Assembly (NCBI GenBank): GCA_031552235.1
Contig: JAVBMR010000028.1
Location: 1 to 23,792, forward strand
Direction of reading: 5' to 3'
From: WRDF01 sp031552235
GTDB taxonomy: Bacteria; Bacteroidota; Bacteroidia; Bacteroidales; Rikenellaceae
Length of the DNA stretch: 23,792 nucleotides
In this document: one piece after another, positions 15,019-22,735 of the stretch
How the letters are laid out: every line of letters starts with the position of its first letter
Position numbering within the stretch: the first letter of the stretch is position 1
Program-made: the position numbers and the translations under genes
The notes under the pieces: model-generated
What the model was told of the DNA's origin: nothing
The model's input: only the letters and a program-made list of their open reading frames with translations
The model's database searches: none

Positions 15019-15735
15019 TTATAATATTATCTCGCCGTTGCCCATGTAGCGCGGCACGACCTTGTATATGTCCCGCTGAAGGCAGAACCTGATATCCTCG
15101 TCGTATCCGCGCGCCATTATGTCGCAGTAATGCGTCGTGCTGTCGAGCCTGCGCCGCAGGTCGTTAGCCGCCGTAACGTACATGTTTTGCATGACTTCAG
15201 CGATGTCGGTCATCTCGAAACCATAGCGCAGCACCAACTCCCCGACCATTGCGCCGGCACACAGGCCGTCCTCGGCCGTGAAATTATCGTTCCTGCCGGC
15301 GCATACTATCACGGCATCGCGGCCGTCCCTGGCAAGTGCGGCGCAAACGGCGCTGAAATTAAGGAACGACGCGACGGCGACAGATGCCGCGCCGCGCGAG
15401 TTGTAGAGCGCCCTCGTACCGTTGGTCGTCGTGAAGATTATCGTTTTCCCGGCAACCGCCGCTTCCGTGTACATCCTTGGCGAATTGTCGAGGTCGAAGC
15501 CCTCTATCCTGACCGTGTCGCGTTCCCCGCCGAGCAAAACCTCTCCCGGAGCGAACTTCCCGGCCATCGACATCGCATCTTCCACGCCCACAACAGGAAC
15601 TACGGCCCTCGCCTTATTGCGCAGTGCCTCCACTATGACCGATGTGGCGCGGAAAACATCCACCACGGCCGCGTTTTTATTTTTCACCCTTTCATAAACC
15701 GCGTCCCCGGCGGACAGAAGCACATCTACCGTCAT
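15019..15735 (-). CDS. comB: 2-phosphosulfolactate phosphatase family protein (ComB)
   Basis: 238 aa from the ATG at 15735. Longer starts would overlap the upstream lipoprotein gene, and the first conserved residues follow MTVDVLLS. ComB landmarks are VVDVFRATS (24-32), DNSP (83-86), FTTTNGTRAL (101-110), ASFLNFSAV and AGRNDNFTAEDGLCAGA. ComB is a Mg-dependent phosphatase that releases sulfolactate from 2-phosphosulfolactate in coenzyme M synthesis of methanogens. Relatives occur in many bacteria that lack coenzyme M, where the substrate is unresolved. No other sulfolactate or coenzyme M gene is nearby, so only the family can be claimed. It starts 5 bp after the lipoprotein gene stops, suggesting co-transcription. 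Confidence 0.85.
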   Translation of the reverse strand: MTVDVLLSAGDAVYERVKNKNAAVVDVFRATSVIVEALRNKARAVVPVVGVEDAMSMAGKFAPGEVLLGGERDTVRIEGFDLDNSPRMYTEAAVAGKTIIFTTTNGTRALYNSRGAASVAVASFLNFSAVCAALARDGRDAVIVCAGRNDNFTAEDGLCAGAMVGELVLRYGFEMTDIAEVMQNMYVTAANDLRRRLDSTTHYCDIMARGYDEDIRFCLQRDIYKVVPRYMGNGEIIL

Positions 15736-15740
15736 CGCCG

Positions 15741-16325
15741 CTACCTCCTGACCGTGATCCGGGCATCCATTTCCTGGCGGATCGTCACGTTGAAAGCCGT
15801 CCACGCGCCGCCGGTGTAAACCTGGTCGGTGATATAGGTTCCCGTGTATTTCAGCAGTACGCTTTTACCTGAAACCGCTTCCAAAATGACCGTCTCCATA
15901 AACGCCGCAAGCGCGTCGTCGCCGGTTATCGCCTCATCCAACGCTTCTATCAACGGGTTTTCGTAACGGGCCATCTCCACCCCGCCCACCGACGCAACAA
16001 TTTGAAAATCATGAACCTCGCCTTGATTCGTCTGGTTCCATAATTTCATATAGACATTCTTTACCGACAGTTCCGTGATCTCGTCGTTTTTGTAGTACTT
16101 CAGGGCTGGAAACATTTGGTCATCGTCGATCGTGATGGTATAATCCTTCGCCGCGGCGACCTCTCCCGTCGCTGTAGTTTCCCCTTCCGGATACTGCACC
16201 GCAAGCCCCACCTCCAGCGTCTTAACGCCCATGGGCAGATCTATATTGATCGTGTCTTCCACTTCGCAGCCCGAAAAGGCCAGCACGAACGCAGCCAGAA
16301 GGGATATTTTAAATATTTGTTTCAT
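15741..16325 (-). CDS. Small lipoprotein of unknown function
   Basis: 194 aa from the ATG at 16325; the in-frame position at 16346 lies inside the promoter's -7 box and is rejected. A lipoprotein signal (MKQIFKISLLAAFVLAFSGC) gives a lipid-modified Cys at 20, followed by acidic residues (EVED). In Bacteroidota, acidic residues after the Cys can favour export to the cell surface, but this instance is not a perfect match. The mature part alternates short beta-like stretches and acidic loops with no motif I recognise. It is 5 bp upstream of comB, and I cannot say whether the two are linked in function. Confidence 0.7.
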   Translation of the reverse strand: MKQIFKISLLAAFVLAFSGCEVEDTINIDLPMGVKTLEVGLAVQYPEGETTATGEVAAAKDYTITIDDDQMFPALKYYKNDEITELSVKNVYMKLWNQTNQGEVHDFQIVASVGGVEMARYENPLIEALDEAITGDDALAAFMETVILEAVSGKSVLLKYTGTYITDQVYTGGAWTAFNVTIRQEMDARITVRR

Positions 16326-16343
16326 ACGCGCATTTTTCAAGTT

Positions 16344-16351
16344 CAAAGATA
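16344..16351 (-). promoter_or_regulatory. Promoter -7 box for the lipoprotein-comB pair
   Basis: TATCTTTG on the minus strand (16351-16344) is a perfect -7 box. The -33 element is poor. The expected transcript starts near 16338, about 12 nt before the ATG at 16325. It is back to back with the parA promoter. Confidence 0.6.
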
Positions 16352-16392
16352 AGCATTTTTTCAGATACTGGGGTTTATTCGATATTTTTGAT

Positions 16393-16400
16393 TAGTTTTG
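16393..16400 (+). promoter_or_regulatory. Promoter -7 box for parA
   Basis: TAGTTTTG fits TAnnTTTG. The -33 element is not clear. The start site would be near 16407, about 28 nt before the ATG at 16435. Together with the minus-strand box at 16344-16351 it makes a compact divergent promoter region. Confidence 0.5.
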
Positions 16401-16434
16401 TGAGAATATAAGCCACTAAAATAACGAACGGCAA

Positions 16435-17205
16435 ATGGGTAAAATTGTAGCACTCGCCAACCAAAAAGGCGGCGTGGGAAAGACGACGACAGCGATCAAC
16501 ATGGCGGCGAGCCTTGCCGTACTCGGGAAGAAAACACTGCTGGTCGATGCCGACCCGCAGGCGAACGCCACTTCCGGCCTCGGCTTCGACATCAACGGCG
16601 ACAACATCTACGACGTGATAACCGGCTCGAAAACGGCCGAAGAAGCGATACAGAAAAGCGACGAGATAAAGAACCTGTGGCTGTTGCCGTCGAGCATCAA
16701 CCTCGTGGGCGCTGAAACCGAACTCGCCACCATGGAAGGCGGCCATTTCGTCCTGAAAAACATCCTTACCCCGCTCAAAGATCAGTACGACTACATACTT
16801 ATAGACTGCTCGCCGTCGCTTGGCTTCACCACGGTCAACGCCCTTGTGGCCGCCGACAGCGTGCTGATCCCGGTGCAGTGCGAATACTTCGCCCTCGAAG
16901 GCCTCGGCAAACTGCTCAACACCGTCAAGATGGTCAAGAACGAACTCAACAAGGCGCTCGACATAGAGGGCTTCCTGCTGACAATGTACTCGCGCACGAG
17001 GCTGGCCAACCAGGTCGCGCTCGAAGTACGCGACCATTTCGGGCCGCTGGCTTTCGAAACCATTATCCAGCGCAACATCCGCCTGAGCGAAGCGCCCAGT
17101 TACGGCAAACCGGTACTGCTCTACGACGCCGCATCGGCAGGCAGCGTCAGCCACCTGAACCTCGCCAAGGAATTCATCAAACGCAACAAAAAGCAAGCTC
17201 AATAA
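16435..17205 (+). CDS. parA: Chromosome-partitioning ATPase ParA (Soj)
   Basis: 256 aa, the short chromosomal form without an N-terminal DNA-binding domain. The deviant Walker A KGGVGKTT spans 11-18, with the signature Lys at 11, and VDADPQ spans 37-42. IDCSPSLGF is the Walker B/switch segment. ParA binds DNA non-specifically as an ATP dimer and, stimulated by ParB, moves the origin region. Its TAA is followed without a gap by the ATG of parB (17206), the usual chromosomal arrangement. A TAGTTTTG box lies upstream. Confidence 0.96.
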   Translation: MGKIVALANQKGGVGKTTTAINMAASLAVLGKKTLLVDADPQANATSGLGFDINGDNIYDVITGSKTAEEAIQKSDEIKNLWLLPSSINLVGAETELATMEGGHFVLKNILTPLKDQYDYILIDCSPSLGFTTVNALVAADSVLIPVQCEYFALEGLGKLLNTVKMVKNELNKALDIEGFLLTMYSRTRLANQVALEVRDHFGPLAFETIIQRNIRLSEAPSYGKPVLLYDAASAGSVSHLNLAKEFIKRNKKQAQ

Positions 17206-18072
17206 ATGAACGCAAAGAAACAAGGGCTCGGAAGGGGCCTCAGCGCAATATTCGAACTTGAAAACGTCAATGCTCCCGAAAAAACGACCGTTTCGAGCAT
17301 GGAAGAGATAGCCATCGCGGCCATCGCCCCCAACCCGAAACAGCCCCGCACACATTTCGACGAGGACGCACTCGAAGAACTCGCCGACTCGATCAGGGCG
17401 CTGGGCGTGATACAGCCGGTGACAGTCAGAAAGGACGCGGACGACAAATACATCATCATCAGCGGCGAACGCCGCTGGAGGGCGTCGCAGCTGGCGGGGC
17501 TGACAACTATCCCTGCCTATATACGCAAGGTGGACGACCAGAGCCTGCACGAAATGGCCCTCGTGGAGAACATCCAGCGCCAGGACCTGAACGCGATAGA
17601 GGTCGCCATCAGCATGCAGCGCCTGCTGGACGAGTGCAGCCTCACACAGGACACGCTCTCTTCACGCATCGGCAAGAAGCGCTCGACGATAGCCAATTAC
17701 ATGCGACTGCTTAAACTTCCGGTCGAAGTGCAGGCGGCGGTAAAGGACGAATACATTTCGATGGGGCATGCGAAAGCCATAGCCTCGGCGCCGGAGGAAC
17801 AACAACTTGGCATACTCAAAAAGGTACTCAAAAAGAGCCTTTCGGTGCGCCAAACCGAAGACCTTGTCAAAAAACTGTCGGGCAAAAAGGCCAACGGCCC
17901 TGCCGCGGACGAAGAGTTCCCCGAAAGCTACGGAAAGCTGGTAGAGTTGCTCGAAAGGTATTTCACGCAGGACATCGCGATCAAGAAAGGGAAAAAAGGC
18001 GGCGGCAAGATCGTCATCGAATTCGCCGACGACCGTGATATAGAAAAATTTATCGGCAGGTTCGGACAATAA
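17206..18072 (+). CDS. parB: Chromosome-partitioning protein ParB (Spo0J)
   Basis: 288 aa. The N-terminal ParB/Srx CTPase domain carries GERRWRA (about 87-93) and the VENIQRQDLN motif (about 118-127). The central HTH region (about 135-200) includes SRIGKKRSTIANYMRLLKLP, here with the parS-reading helix. A Lys-rich linker and a dimerisation tail follow. ParB loads at parS as a CTP-dependent clamp, spreads and activates ParA. No sequence close to the palindromic parS consensus (core CACGTG) is visible nearby, so the parS sites are probably elsewhere on the chromosome. It starts directly on the parA stop. Confidence 0.96.
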   Translation: MNAKKQGLGRGLSAIFELENVNAPEKTTVSSMEEIAIAAIAPNPKQPRTHFDEDALEELADSIRALGVIQPVTVRKDADDKYIIISGERRWRASQLAGLTTIPAYIRKVDDQSLHEMALVENIQRQDLNAIEVAISMQRLLDECSLTQDTLSSRIGKKRSTIANYMRLLKLPVEVQAAVKDEYISMGHAKAIASAPEEQQLGILKKVLKKSLSVRQTEDLVKKLSGKKANGPAADEEFPESYGKLVELLERYFTQDIAIKKGKKGGGKIVIEFADDRDIEKFIGRFGQ

Positions 18073-18262
18073 CCGCCTCCGGAAAGACACAATAAAACGG
18101 CAGGGAACACGTTACACCCCTGACCTGAAAACAAGAAGGCAGTAATTAAATCAGAGGCCTGAGCAATAACTTGGTTGTCGCGGGTGAAAACCGCCGCGAA
18201 ATGAAAGGCGGGGGCCACACCGACTCAAAACTACAGACAGGAAACATACTCCACAATAAAAA

Positions 18263-18280
18263 TCGGGAGCATGCTCCCGA
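18263..18280. promoter_or_regulatory. 18-bp perfect palindrome between parB and the DUF5683 gene
   Basis: TCGGGAGCATGCTCCCGA is a complete dyad, 37 bp upstream of the ATG at 18318. Read on the minus strand it is followed by TTTTTATT, so it could be an intrinsic terminator of antisense transcription (7-bp stem, CATG loop). Read on the plus strand there is no T tract. A binding site for a dimeric regulator is the other option. Confidence 0.55.
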
Positions 18281-18317
18281 CAGAAACAAAAACACAACAG
18301 TTCCACTAAAACAGATA

Positions 18318-19679
18318 ATGGGCCGCGCTCAAAGGATAACACTTCAACTGATAGCCGTCGCAACCATGTTGTTGCAGGGGTTCGACCTGTCGGCTCAGGA
18401 GCAAACGCCAACACCGCGCGGTAAACGCGCAAAAAAGGAGGCCGCCGCACAGCGCCCGGACCCTGCACAACAGCGGTTTACGGTACAGGGCGGGGTCATG
18501 GTCAAAACCGACGCGACACACACGGCAAAAGACAGCCTTGCGGCCGCCGCGGATTCGGCAGGCGTGAAACTGCCGGCCGATTCGACGGGCATGGCGCAGG
18601 CAGGCCAGCCGGGTTCACAGGCCGCAGCGGCCGACAGCACCGGCATTCATAAAACCAACGCGGCGGCCGGAACCGTCACCGGCGGCGCAACAACGGCAGA
18701 CGGAACTATAATCACGGCAGAAGGCGACACCCTGAGCCGTGCGGATATCTCCCGTAGCGAATTGCGCAAACTCGAACGCGCGGAACGCAAAGCCGACTCC
18801 ACGCTCAACCACCACTATTTCTTCAAAGACTCGATACCCATATCCAAGTTGACGGCCATGTCGCTTGTCGTACCCGGCATCGCGCAATTCTACAACAAGC
18901 AGGAGTGGAAAATACCGATCCTTTACGGAACGGTCGCCGCAGGGATATTCTTCGGTATCAGGGAGAACAAGAACTATAAGTTCTACAAAGAGCAGTACGA
19001 CATAATGATAACGGCGATGCCCGAACGCCCGACATCCGACTCATACGACCCCGTTGCGTTCGCCAGATGGCGTGCGGCCGTCAACCCCATACAGGACCAG
19101 ATGATACGGCACAACACCAACCGCCAGCTGCTGTTCGGAAGCGCGTTGGCGTCGTACATATATTTTATAGGAGACGGTGCGGTCAACTATCCCGGCCAGC
19201 TCACGACTGTCAAAAAAGCCACGACCCTCTCGACCATCTGCCCCGGCGCCGGCCAGATTTACAACGGAAGCTACTGGAAAGTGCCGATAGTGCTTGGCGG
19301 CATAGCGACGTTCGCCTACGTAATCGACTGGAACAATCGCGGTTACCAGCGTTTCAAAACGGCGTACAACCAAAGAAGCTATGCGAATGCCAACGGTTTG
19401 GAGCCTTTCGACGAGTTCAAAGACTACCGTAACCTCGATGAAAATCAAATGAAGAAATATAAAGACAGCTACAGGCGCAACCGCGACTTCTGTATCATCC
19501 TCGCCGCCGGTTTCTATGTACTAAACATCATAGACGCCCATGTCGACGCCCATCTGAGGGACTACGACATAAGCGACGACCTCTCTTTCACCATGGGCCC
19601 CAGCATCACGCCCTTCTACATGGCATCTACCGGCGCTTCGACAAACCTGTACGGGGCAAGTATGGCGTTCTACTTTTAA
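18318..19679 (+). CDS. DUF5683-type envelope protein with an internal duplication
   Basis: 453 aa from the ATG at 18318, which places the signal sequence (hydrophobic to about 26, LSAQ) at the very start. A TTG at 18171 is rejected because it would add 49 residues without features and run through the palindrome. Residues about 28-150 are a low-complexity Ala/Ser/Asp/Lys linker (KDSLAAAADSAG and similar). Two related membrane-associated units follow: PGIAQFYNKQEWKIPILYG near 186 and PGAGQIYNGSYWKVPIVLGG near 309. DUF5683 proteins are found after parAB in many Bacteroidota; their function is unknown. The gene precedes mltD by 12 bp. The position suggests an envelope role in the cell cycle, but nothing proves it. 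Confidence 0.8.
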   Translation: MGRAQRITLQLIAVATMLLQGFDLSAQEQTPTPRGKRAKKEAAAQRPDPAQQRFTVQGGVMVKTDATHTAKDSLAAAADSAGVKLPADSTGMAQAGQPGSQAAAADSTGIHKTNAAAGTVTGGATTADGTIITAEGDTLSRADISRSELRKLERAERKADSTLNHHYFFKDSIPISKLTAMSLVVPGIAQFYNKQEWKIPILYGTVAAGIFFGIRENKNYKFYKEQYDIMITAMPERPTSDSYDPVAFARWRAAVNPIQDQMIRHNTNRQLLFGSALASYIYFIGDGAVNYPGQLTTVKKATTLSTICPGAGQIYNGSYWKVPIVLGGIATFAYVIDWNNRGYQRFKTAYNQRSYANANGLEPFDEFKDYRNLDENQMKKYKDSYRRNRDFCIILAAGFYVLNIIDAHVDAHLRDYDISDDLSFTMGPSITPFYMASTGASTNLYGASMAFYF

Positions 19680-19691
19680 AACCAAGCGACA

Positions 19692-21041
19692 ATGAAAAAG
19701 AAATCAACCATATTGTTATTATCGGCCTGTTTCGCAACCGCCGCCATGGCAGCCACGAACGACATAGCTGAAAACGGAAACGCAACCCGTATCGAAGCAT
19801 TCGAACCCGTACTCTCTTACGACGGATATGACGGCACGCCAGCCGACGAATACTGCCACGCGGACGAACTCACGCTTGCCGCAAGCCCGCAGGTGTGCGA
19901 CTCGCTGCTGACCAGCTGGTACGAGCAAAACCTTTTCGCAACGCAGGACAAGTTTTTCAAGGAGTTCATCGATATAGACTCGACGGCGACACTCGTCAGT
20001 TCGGTCCCCGATTCGGTCTACAGCGCAAGGCTGAAAGCCATCCTGTCGCCCATCAGCCTCGGGTACAACGAGGTCGTGAAGCGCTACCTAATAACATACA
20101 CCCAGAACCGCAAAGAGTTGATGGGCCGCATGGTCGGCCTTTCGCAGGTCTACTTCCCGATGATCGAGGAAGAACTCGTGAAAGAAGGGATGCCTGTCGA
20201 ACTGCGCGTACTGCCGATCATAGAATCGGCCCTGAACCCCATGGCGGTTTCGAGGGTCGGCGCTACCGGGCTGTGGCAGTTCATGTACGCCACCGGCAAA
20301 TCGTATGGATTGGAGATAACGTCGTTCGTAGACCAGCGCCGCGACCCCGTGGCGGCAACAAAAGCGGCGGTAAGGTTCCTCAAAGACCTTTATTCCATAT
20401 ACGGCGACTGGACGCTCGCGATAGCGGCCTACAACTGCGGCCCGGGCAACGTCAACAAAGCCCTCGCCCGCGCCGGATCGAACGCCAAAACGTTTTGGGA
20501 CGTCTATCCCTACCTCCCCACCGAAACAAGGGGGTATGTACCGTCGTTCATCGCGGCAACATATGCCTACACCTACCATAAGCAGCACGGCATCGAAGCG
20601 GCAGCCCCCACCCTCCCGCTGTCCACTGACACCATCAAGATCAGCAGGCTCACGCATTTCGACCAGATAGCCTCCACTATAAACGTCCCGAAAGAAACAC
20701 TGCGTGCGCTGAATCCCCAGTACAAACTGGACATCGTCCCGGCACAGGACAAAACATACGCCCTGACGCTTCCCCTGAGCGAGGTCAGCCGCTATCTGCA
20801 AAACGAACAGGACATACAGGCCAAGGACACCGTATACCTCGCCCAATACCTGAAACAGTCAGCATCGGTTAACCAGAAGGCGTTCAACATAACCACCGCC
20901 ACATACAAGGTCAAAAGCGGCGACACCCTCGGCGCGATAGCTAAAAAACACGGAGTGACGGTCAAACAGCTCATGACCTGGAACCGGATCAAAAACGCCA
21001 ATACGCTTCGTCTGGGACAGGTGCTCGAAATCCATAAATAG
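19692..21041 (+). CDS. mltD: Membrane-bound/periplasmic lytic transglycosylase with LysM domain (MltD-like)
   Basis: 449 aa. A signal peptide (MKKKSTILLLSACFATAAMA) is followed by a helical N-terminal region, then the SLT domain (about 165-275) with the catalytic Glu178 in PIIESALNP, the conserved GATGLWQFM and AAYNCGPGNVNKA. Two LysM-like units follow: a diverged one at about 315-355 (KISRLTHFDQIASTINV) and a typical one at the C terminus (YKVKSGDTLGAIAKKHGVT ... LRLGQVLEI). It cleaves the MurNAc-GlcNAc bond in peptidoglycan, forming 1,6-anhydroMurNAc. E. coli MltD is a lipoprotein; here I see no lipobox after the signal, so it may be soluble in the periplasm. It is 12 bp after the DUF5683 gene and 3 bp before mnmE, clearly within the same operon. 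Confidence 0.92.
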   Translation: MKKKSTILLLSACFATAAMAATNDIAENGNATRIEAFEPVLSYDGYDGTPADEYCHADELTLAASPQVCDSLLTSWYEQNLFATQDKFFKEFIDIDSTATLVSSVPDSVYSARLKAILSPISLGYNEVVKRYLITYTQNRKELMGRMVGLSQVYFPMIEEELVKEGMPVELRVLPIIESALNPMAVSRVGATGLWQFMYATGKSYGLEITSFVDQRRDPVAATKAAVRFLKDLYSIYGDWTLAIAAYNCGPGNVNKALARAGSNAKTFWDVYPYLPTETRGYVPSFIAATYAYTYHKQHGIEAAAPTLPLSTDTIKISRLTHFDQIASTINVPKETLRALNPQYKLDIVPAQDKTYALTLPLSEVSRYLQNEQDIQAKDTVYLAQYLKQSASVNQKAFNITTATYKVKSGDTLGAIAKKHGVTVKQLMTWNRIKNANTLRLGQVLEIHK

Positions 21042-21044
21042 GCC

Positions 21045-22502
21045 GTGGCAGCGCGTAACGACACGATAACGGCCGTAGCCACGGGTGTCGGCGGCGCGAT
21101 AGCCGTCATACGACTCAGCGGGCCGGAAGCAATCGGCATCTGCGACTCGGTGTTCCGTCCGGCATCGGGCCGGAAACTGGCCGACGCCAAAGGATACACC
21201 CTGCATTACGGCGAAATAACCGGCATGGACGGCAGCGCCGTCGACGACGTGCTGGTATCCGTATTCCGTGCCCCACGCTCCTACACTGGCGAGGATATGG
21301 CCGAAATATCGTGCCACGGCTCACGCTACATCCAGCAACAGATAATCAACCTTCTTCTCGACGCCGGCGCCCGGAGCGCCGAGGCGGGCGAATTTACCGT
21401 GCGGGCGTTCCTCGCCGGCAAGATGGACCTGTCGCAGGCCGAGGCTGTCGCCGACATCATTGTCTCGACCGACAAAGCGACGCACGCGCTCGCCGTCAAC
21501 CAGATGCGCGGCGGATATTCCGGCGAATTCGGACTCCTGCGCGAGCGGCTGCTCAACATGGCCTCGCTGCTCGAACTCGAACTCGATTTCGGCGAGGAAG
21601 AGGTGGAATTCGCCAACCGCAGCCAACTCGCCGCGCTGGCAGGGGAAATAAAGACGAAGATATCAACGTTGCTCGATTCCTTCAGGCAAGGCAACGCCTT
21701 TAAGGACGGCATAGGCGTGGCCATAGTAGGCGAACCCAACGTGGGTAAATCGACGCTCCTCAACACCCTGCTCAAGGACGACCGCGCCATGGTCTCCGAC
21801 ATCGCCGGAACGACACGCGACGTCATTGAGGAGAGCCTCACGATAAAAGGCGTGAAATTCCGCTTTATTGACACGGCAGGCATCCGCCATACCGACGACG
21901 TGCTGGAAAAAATGGGGATCGAACGGACGTTCTCGTCCATCGGAAAGGCCGACATCGTGATACTTATGGTCGAACCGGGGGCGGATGCCCGCGGAACGGC
22001 ATCGAAAATAACGGAGGCGCTTTCGGGTATTACGCCCGGGCCATCGCAGAAGTTATGCGTCCTGCTGAACAAATCGGACAAGTATGGCCTTGGTAAAGGG
22101 ATGCCATACTCCGATGCGATCGATCCGGAGAAAATCGCCGCATCATTTTCCGCACAAGGCATGGACCGGCAACAAGGTGCAAACCTGCCGGCCATATTCC
22201 CGATATCGGCAAAGAATAATGTAAATATAGACTCTGTAGTCGATTTTCTTTACGAAACGTCCGACGCCGAGAGCCTGTACAAAGGTGATGTGATCGTTTC
22301 GAACAGCCGCCATTACGAAGCACTGACCCGCGCACTGGAATCTATCACACGCGTCGGAACAGGCATCGCCAATGACGTCCCGTCTGATTTCATCGCCCAG
22401 GACATCCGCGAAACGCTCCATTACCTCGGCACCATAACCGGCGAAATAACCACCGACGAAATCCTCGGCAACATATTCTCCAAGTTCTGCATCGGAAAGT
22501 AG
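21045..22502 (+). CDS. mnmE: tRNA uridine-5-carboxymethylaminomethyl modification GTPase MnmE
   Basis: 485 aa from the GTG at 21045, 3 bp after mltD. The protein opens MAARNDTITAVATGVGGAIAVIRLSG, the folate-binding TrmE_N start. The inserted G domain has GEPNVGKS (229-236), DIAGTTRD, DTAG (about 275) and NKSD (342-345). The protein ends FCIGK with the conserved Cys essential for modification. With MnmG it installs cmnm5 on the wobble uridine of several tRNAs. It is slightly longer than usual because of an extra loop between NKSD and the SAK motif. The last 18 bp (22485-22502) coincide with the region used as attachment site by SGI1-type islands, and an integrase gene lies just downstream. Confidence 0.96.
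   Translation: MAARNDTITAVATGVGGAIAVIRLSGPEAIGICDSVFRPASGRKLADAKGYTLHYGEITGMDGSAVDDVLVSVFRAPRSYTGEDMAEISCHGSRYIQQQIINLLLDAGARSAEAGEFTVRAFLAGKMDLSQAEAVADIIVSTDKATHALAVNQMRGGYSGEFGLLRERLLNMASLLELELDFGEEEVEFANRSQLAALAGEIKTKISTLLDSFRQGNAFKDGIGVAIVGEPNVGKSTLLNTLLKDDRAMVSDIAGTTRDVIEESLTIKGVKFRFIDTAGIRHTDDVLEKMGIERTFSSIGKADIVILMVEPGADARGTASKITEALSGITPGPSQKLCVLLNKSDKYGLGKGMPYSDAIDPEKIAASFSAQGMDRQQGANLPAIFPISAKNNVNIDSVVDFLYETSDAESLYKGDVIVSNSRHYEALTRALESITRVGTGIANDVPSDFIAQDIRETLHYLGTITGEITTDEILGNIFSKFCIGK
22485..22502 (+). other. Candidate attachment site at the 3' end of mnmE
   Basis: TTCTGCATCGGAAAGTAG encodes FCIGK and the stop. Integrative elements of the SGI1 type insert in the last 18 bp of mnmE (trmE/thdF) in Enterobacterales. 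A tyrosine-integrase gene begins 803 bp downstream of this one in the same direction. That this is the attachment site here is inference: the second copy would lie outside the window. Confidence 0.4.
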
Positions 22503-22514
22503 ATGCCATAATCA

Positions 22515-22595
22515 AACAAACAGCAATCCCCCATCATTCTATTCTAAAAGCATTGATATAACTGCATTTAGTCGCGGTTATGTTATCTGTTTGTT
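22515..22595. repeat. 9-bp inverted repeat AACAAACAG / CTGTTTGTT
   Basis: AACAAACAG at 22515-22523 is the exact reverse complement of CTGTTTGTT at 22587-22595, with 63 bp between them. The arms flank most of the spacer before the xis-like promoter. They could be arm-type integrase sites; this is inference. Confidence 0.4.
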
Positions 22596-22605
22596 GATTG
22601 ATGCT

Positions 22606-22637
22606 ATTGGTTTTACAATATATATTTTGTACCTTTG
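22606..22637 (+). promoter_or_regulatory. Promoter of the xis-like/integrase operon
   Basis: ATTG (22606-22609, one mismatch from TTTG), a 20-bp spacer and TACCTTTG (22630-22637, perfect TAnnTTTG). Transcription would begin near 22644, leaving a 5' leader of about 90 nt before the ATG at 22736. The -7 box lies inside two direct TTGTACC repeats. Confidence 0.65.
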
Positions 22638-22644
22638 TTGTACC
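22627..22644 (+). repeat. TTGTACC direct repeats across the -7 box
   Basis: TTGTACC at 22627-22633 and again at 22638-22644, 11 bp apart start to start, straddle the -7 box. GTACCTTTGT (22629-22638) agrees with the CTnDOT attachment core GTANNTTTGC at seven of its eight fixed positions. Confidence 0.6.
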
Positions 22645-22690
22645 TGAAAGGAGTTGAGGATAACCAAACTCTTTTTTGTGGCGAAATTTT

Positions 22691-22715
22691 GCAACATATA
22701 GCAACAAGTAGCAAC
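22691..22715 (+). repeat. Three GCAAC repeats at exact 10-bp spacing
   Basis: GCAAC occurs at 22691-22695, 22701-22705 and 22711-22715, the first two followed by A. One helical turn separates neighbours, so all three would face the same side of DNA. They lie in the leader just before the xis-like gene, a natural place for binding by that protein or by the integrase arm domain. Confidence 0.7.
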
Positions 22716-22735
22716 GCCGACAAACGAAAACAACA

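Noticed and set aside
16435..18317. parS site next to parAB
   Set aside because: No sequence near the CACGTG-centred parS palindrome was found. The 18-bp palindrome at 18263 has a different core (GCATGC).
18171..18317. N-terminal extension of the DUF5683 protein from a TTG
   Set aside because: It would place the signal sequence internally and translate the palindrome; ATG 18318 puts the signal peptide first.
22656..22703. Short TTG-started frame after an AAAGGAG-like sequence in the xis leader
   Set aside because: It has only 15 codons and an uncommon start, and strong Shine-Dalgarno use is not expected in Bacteroidota; the match is probably chance.
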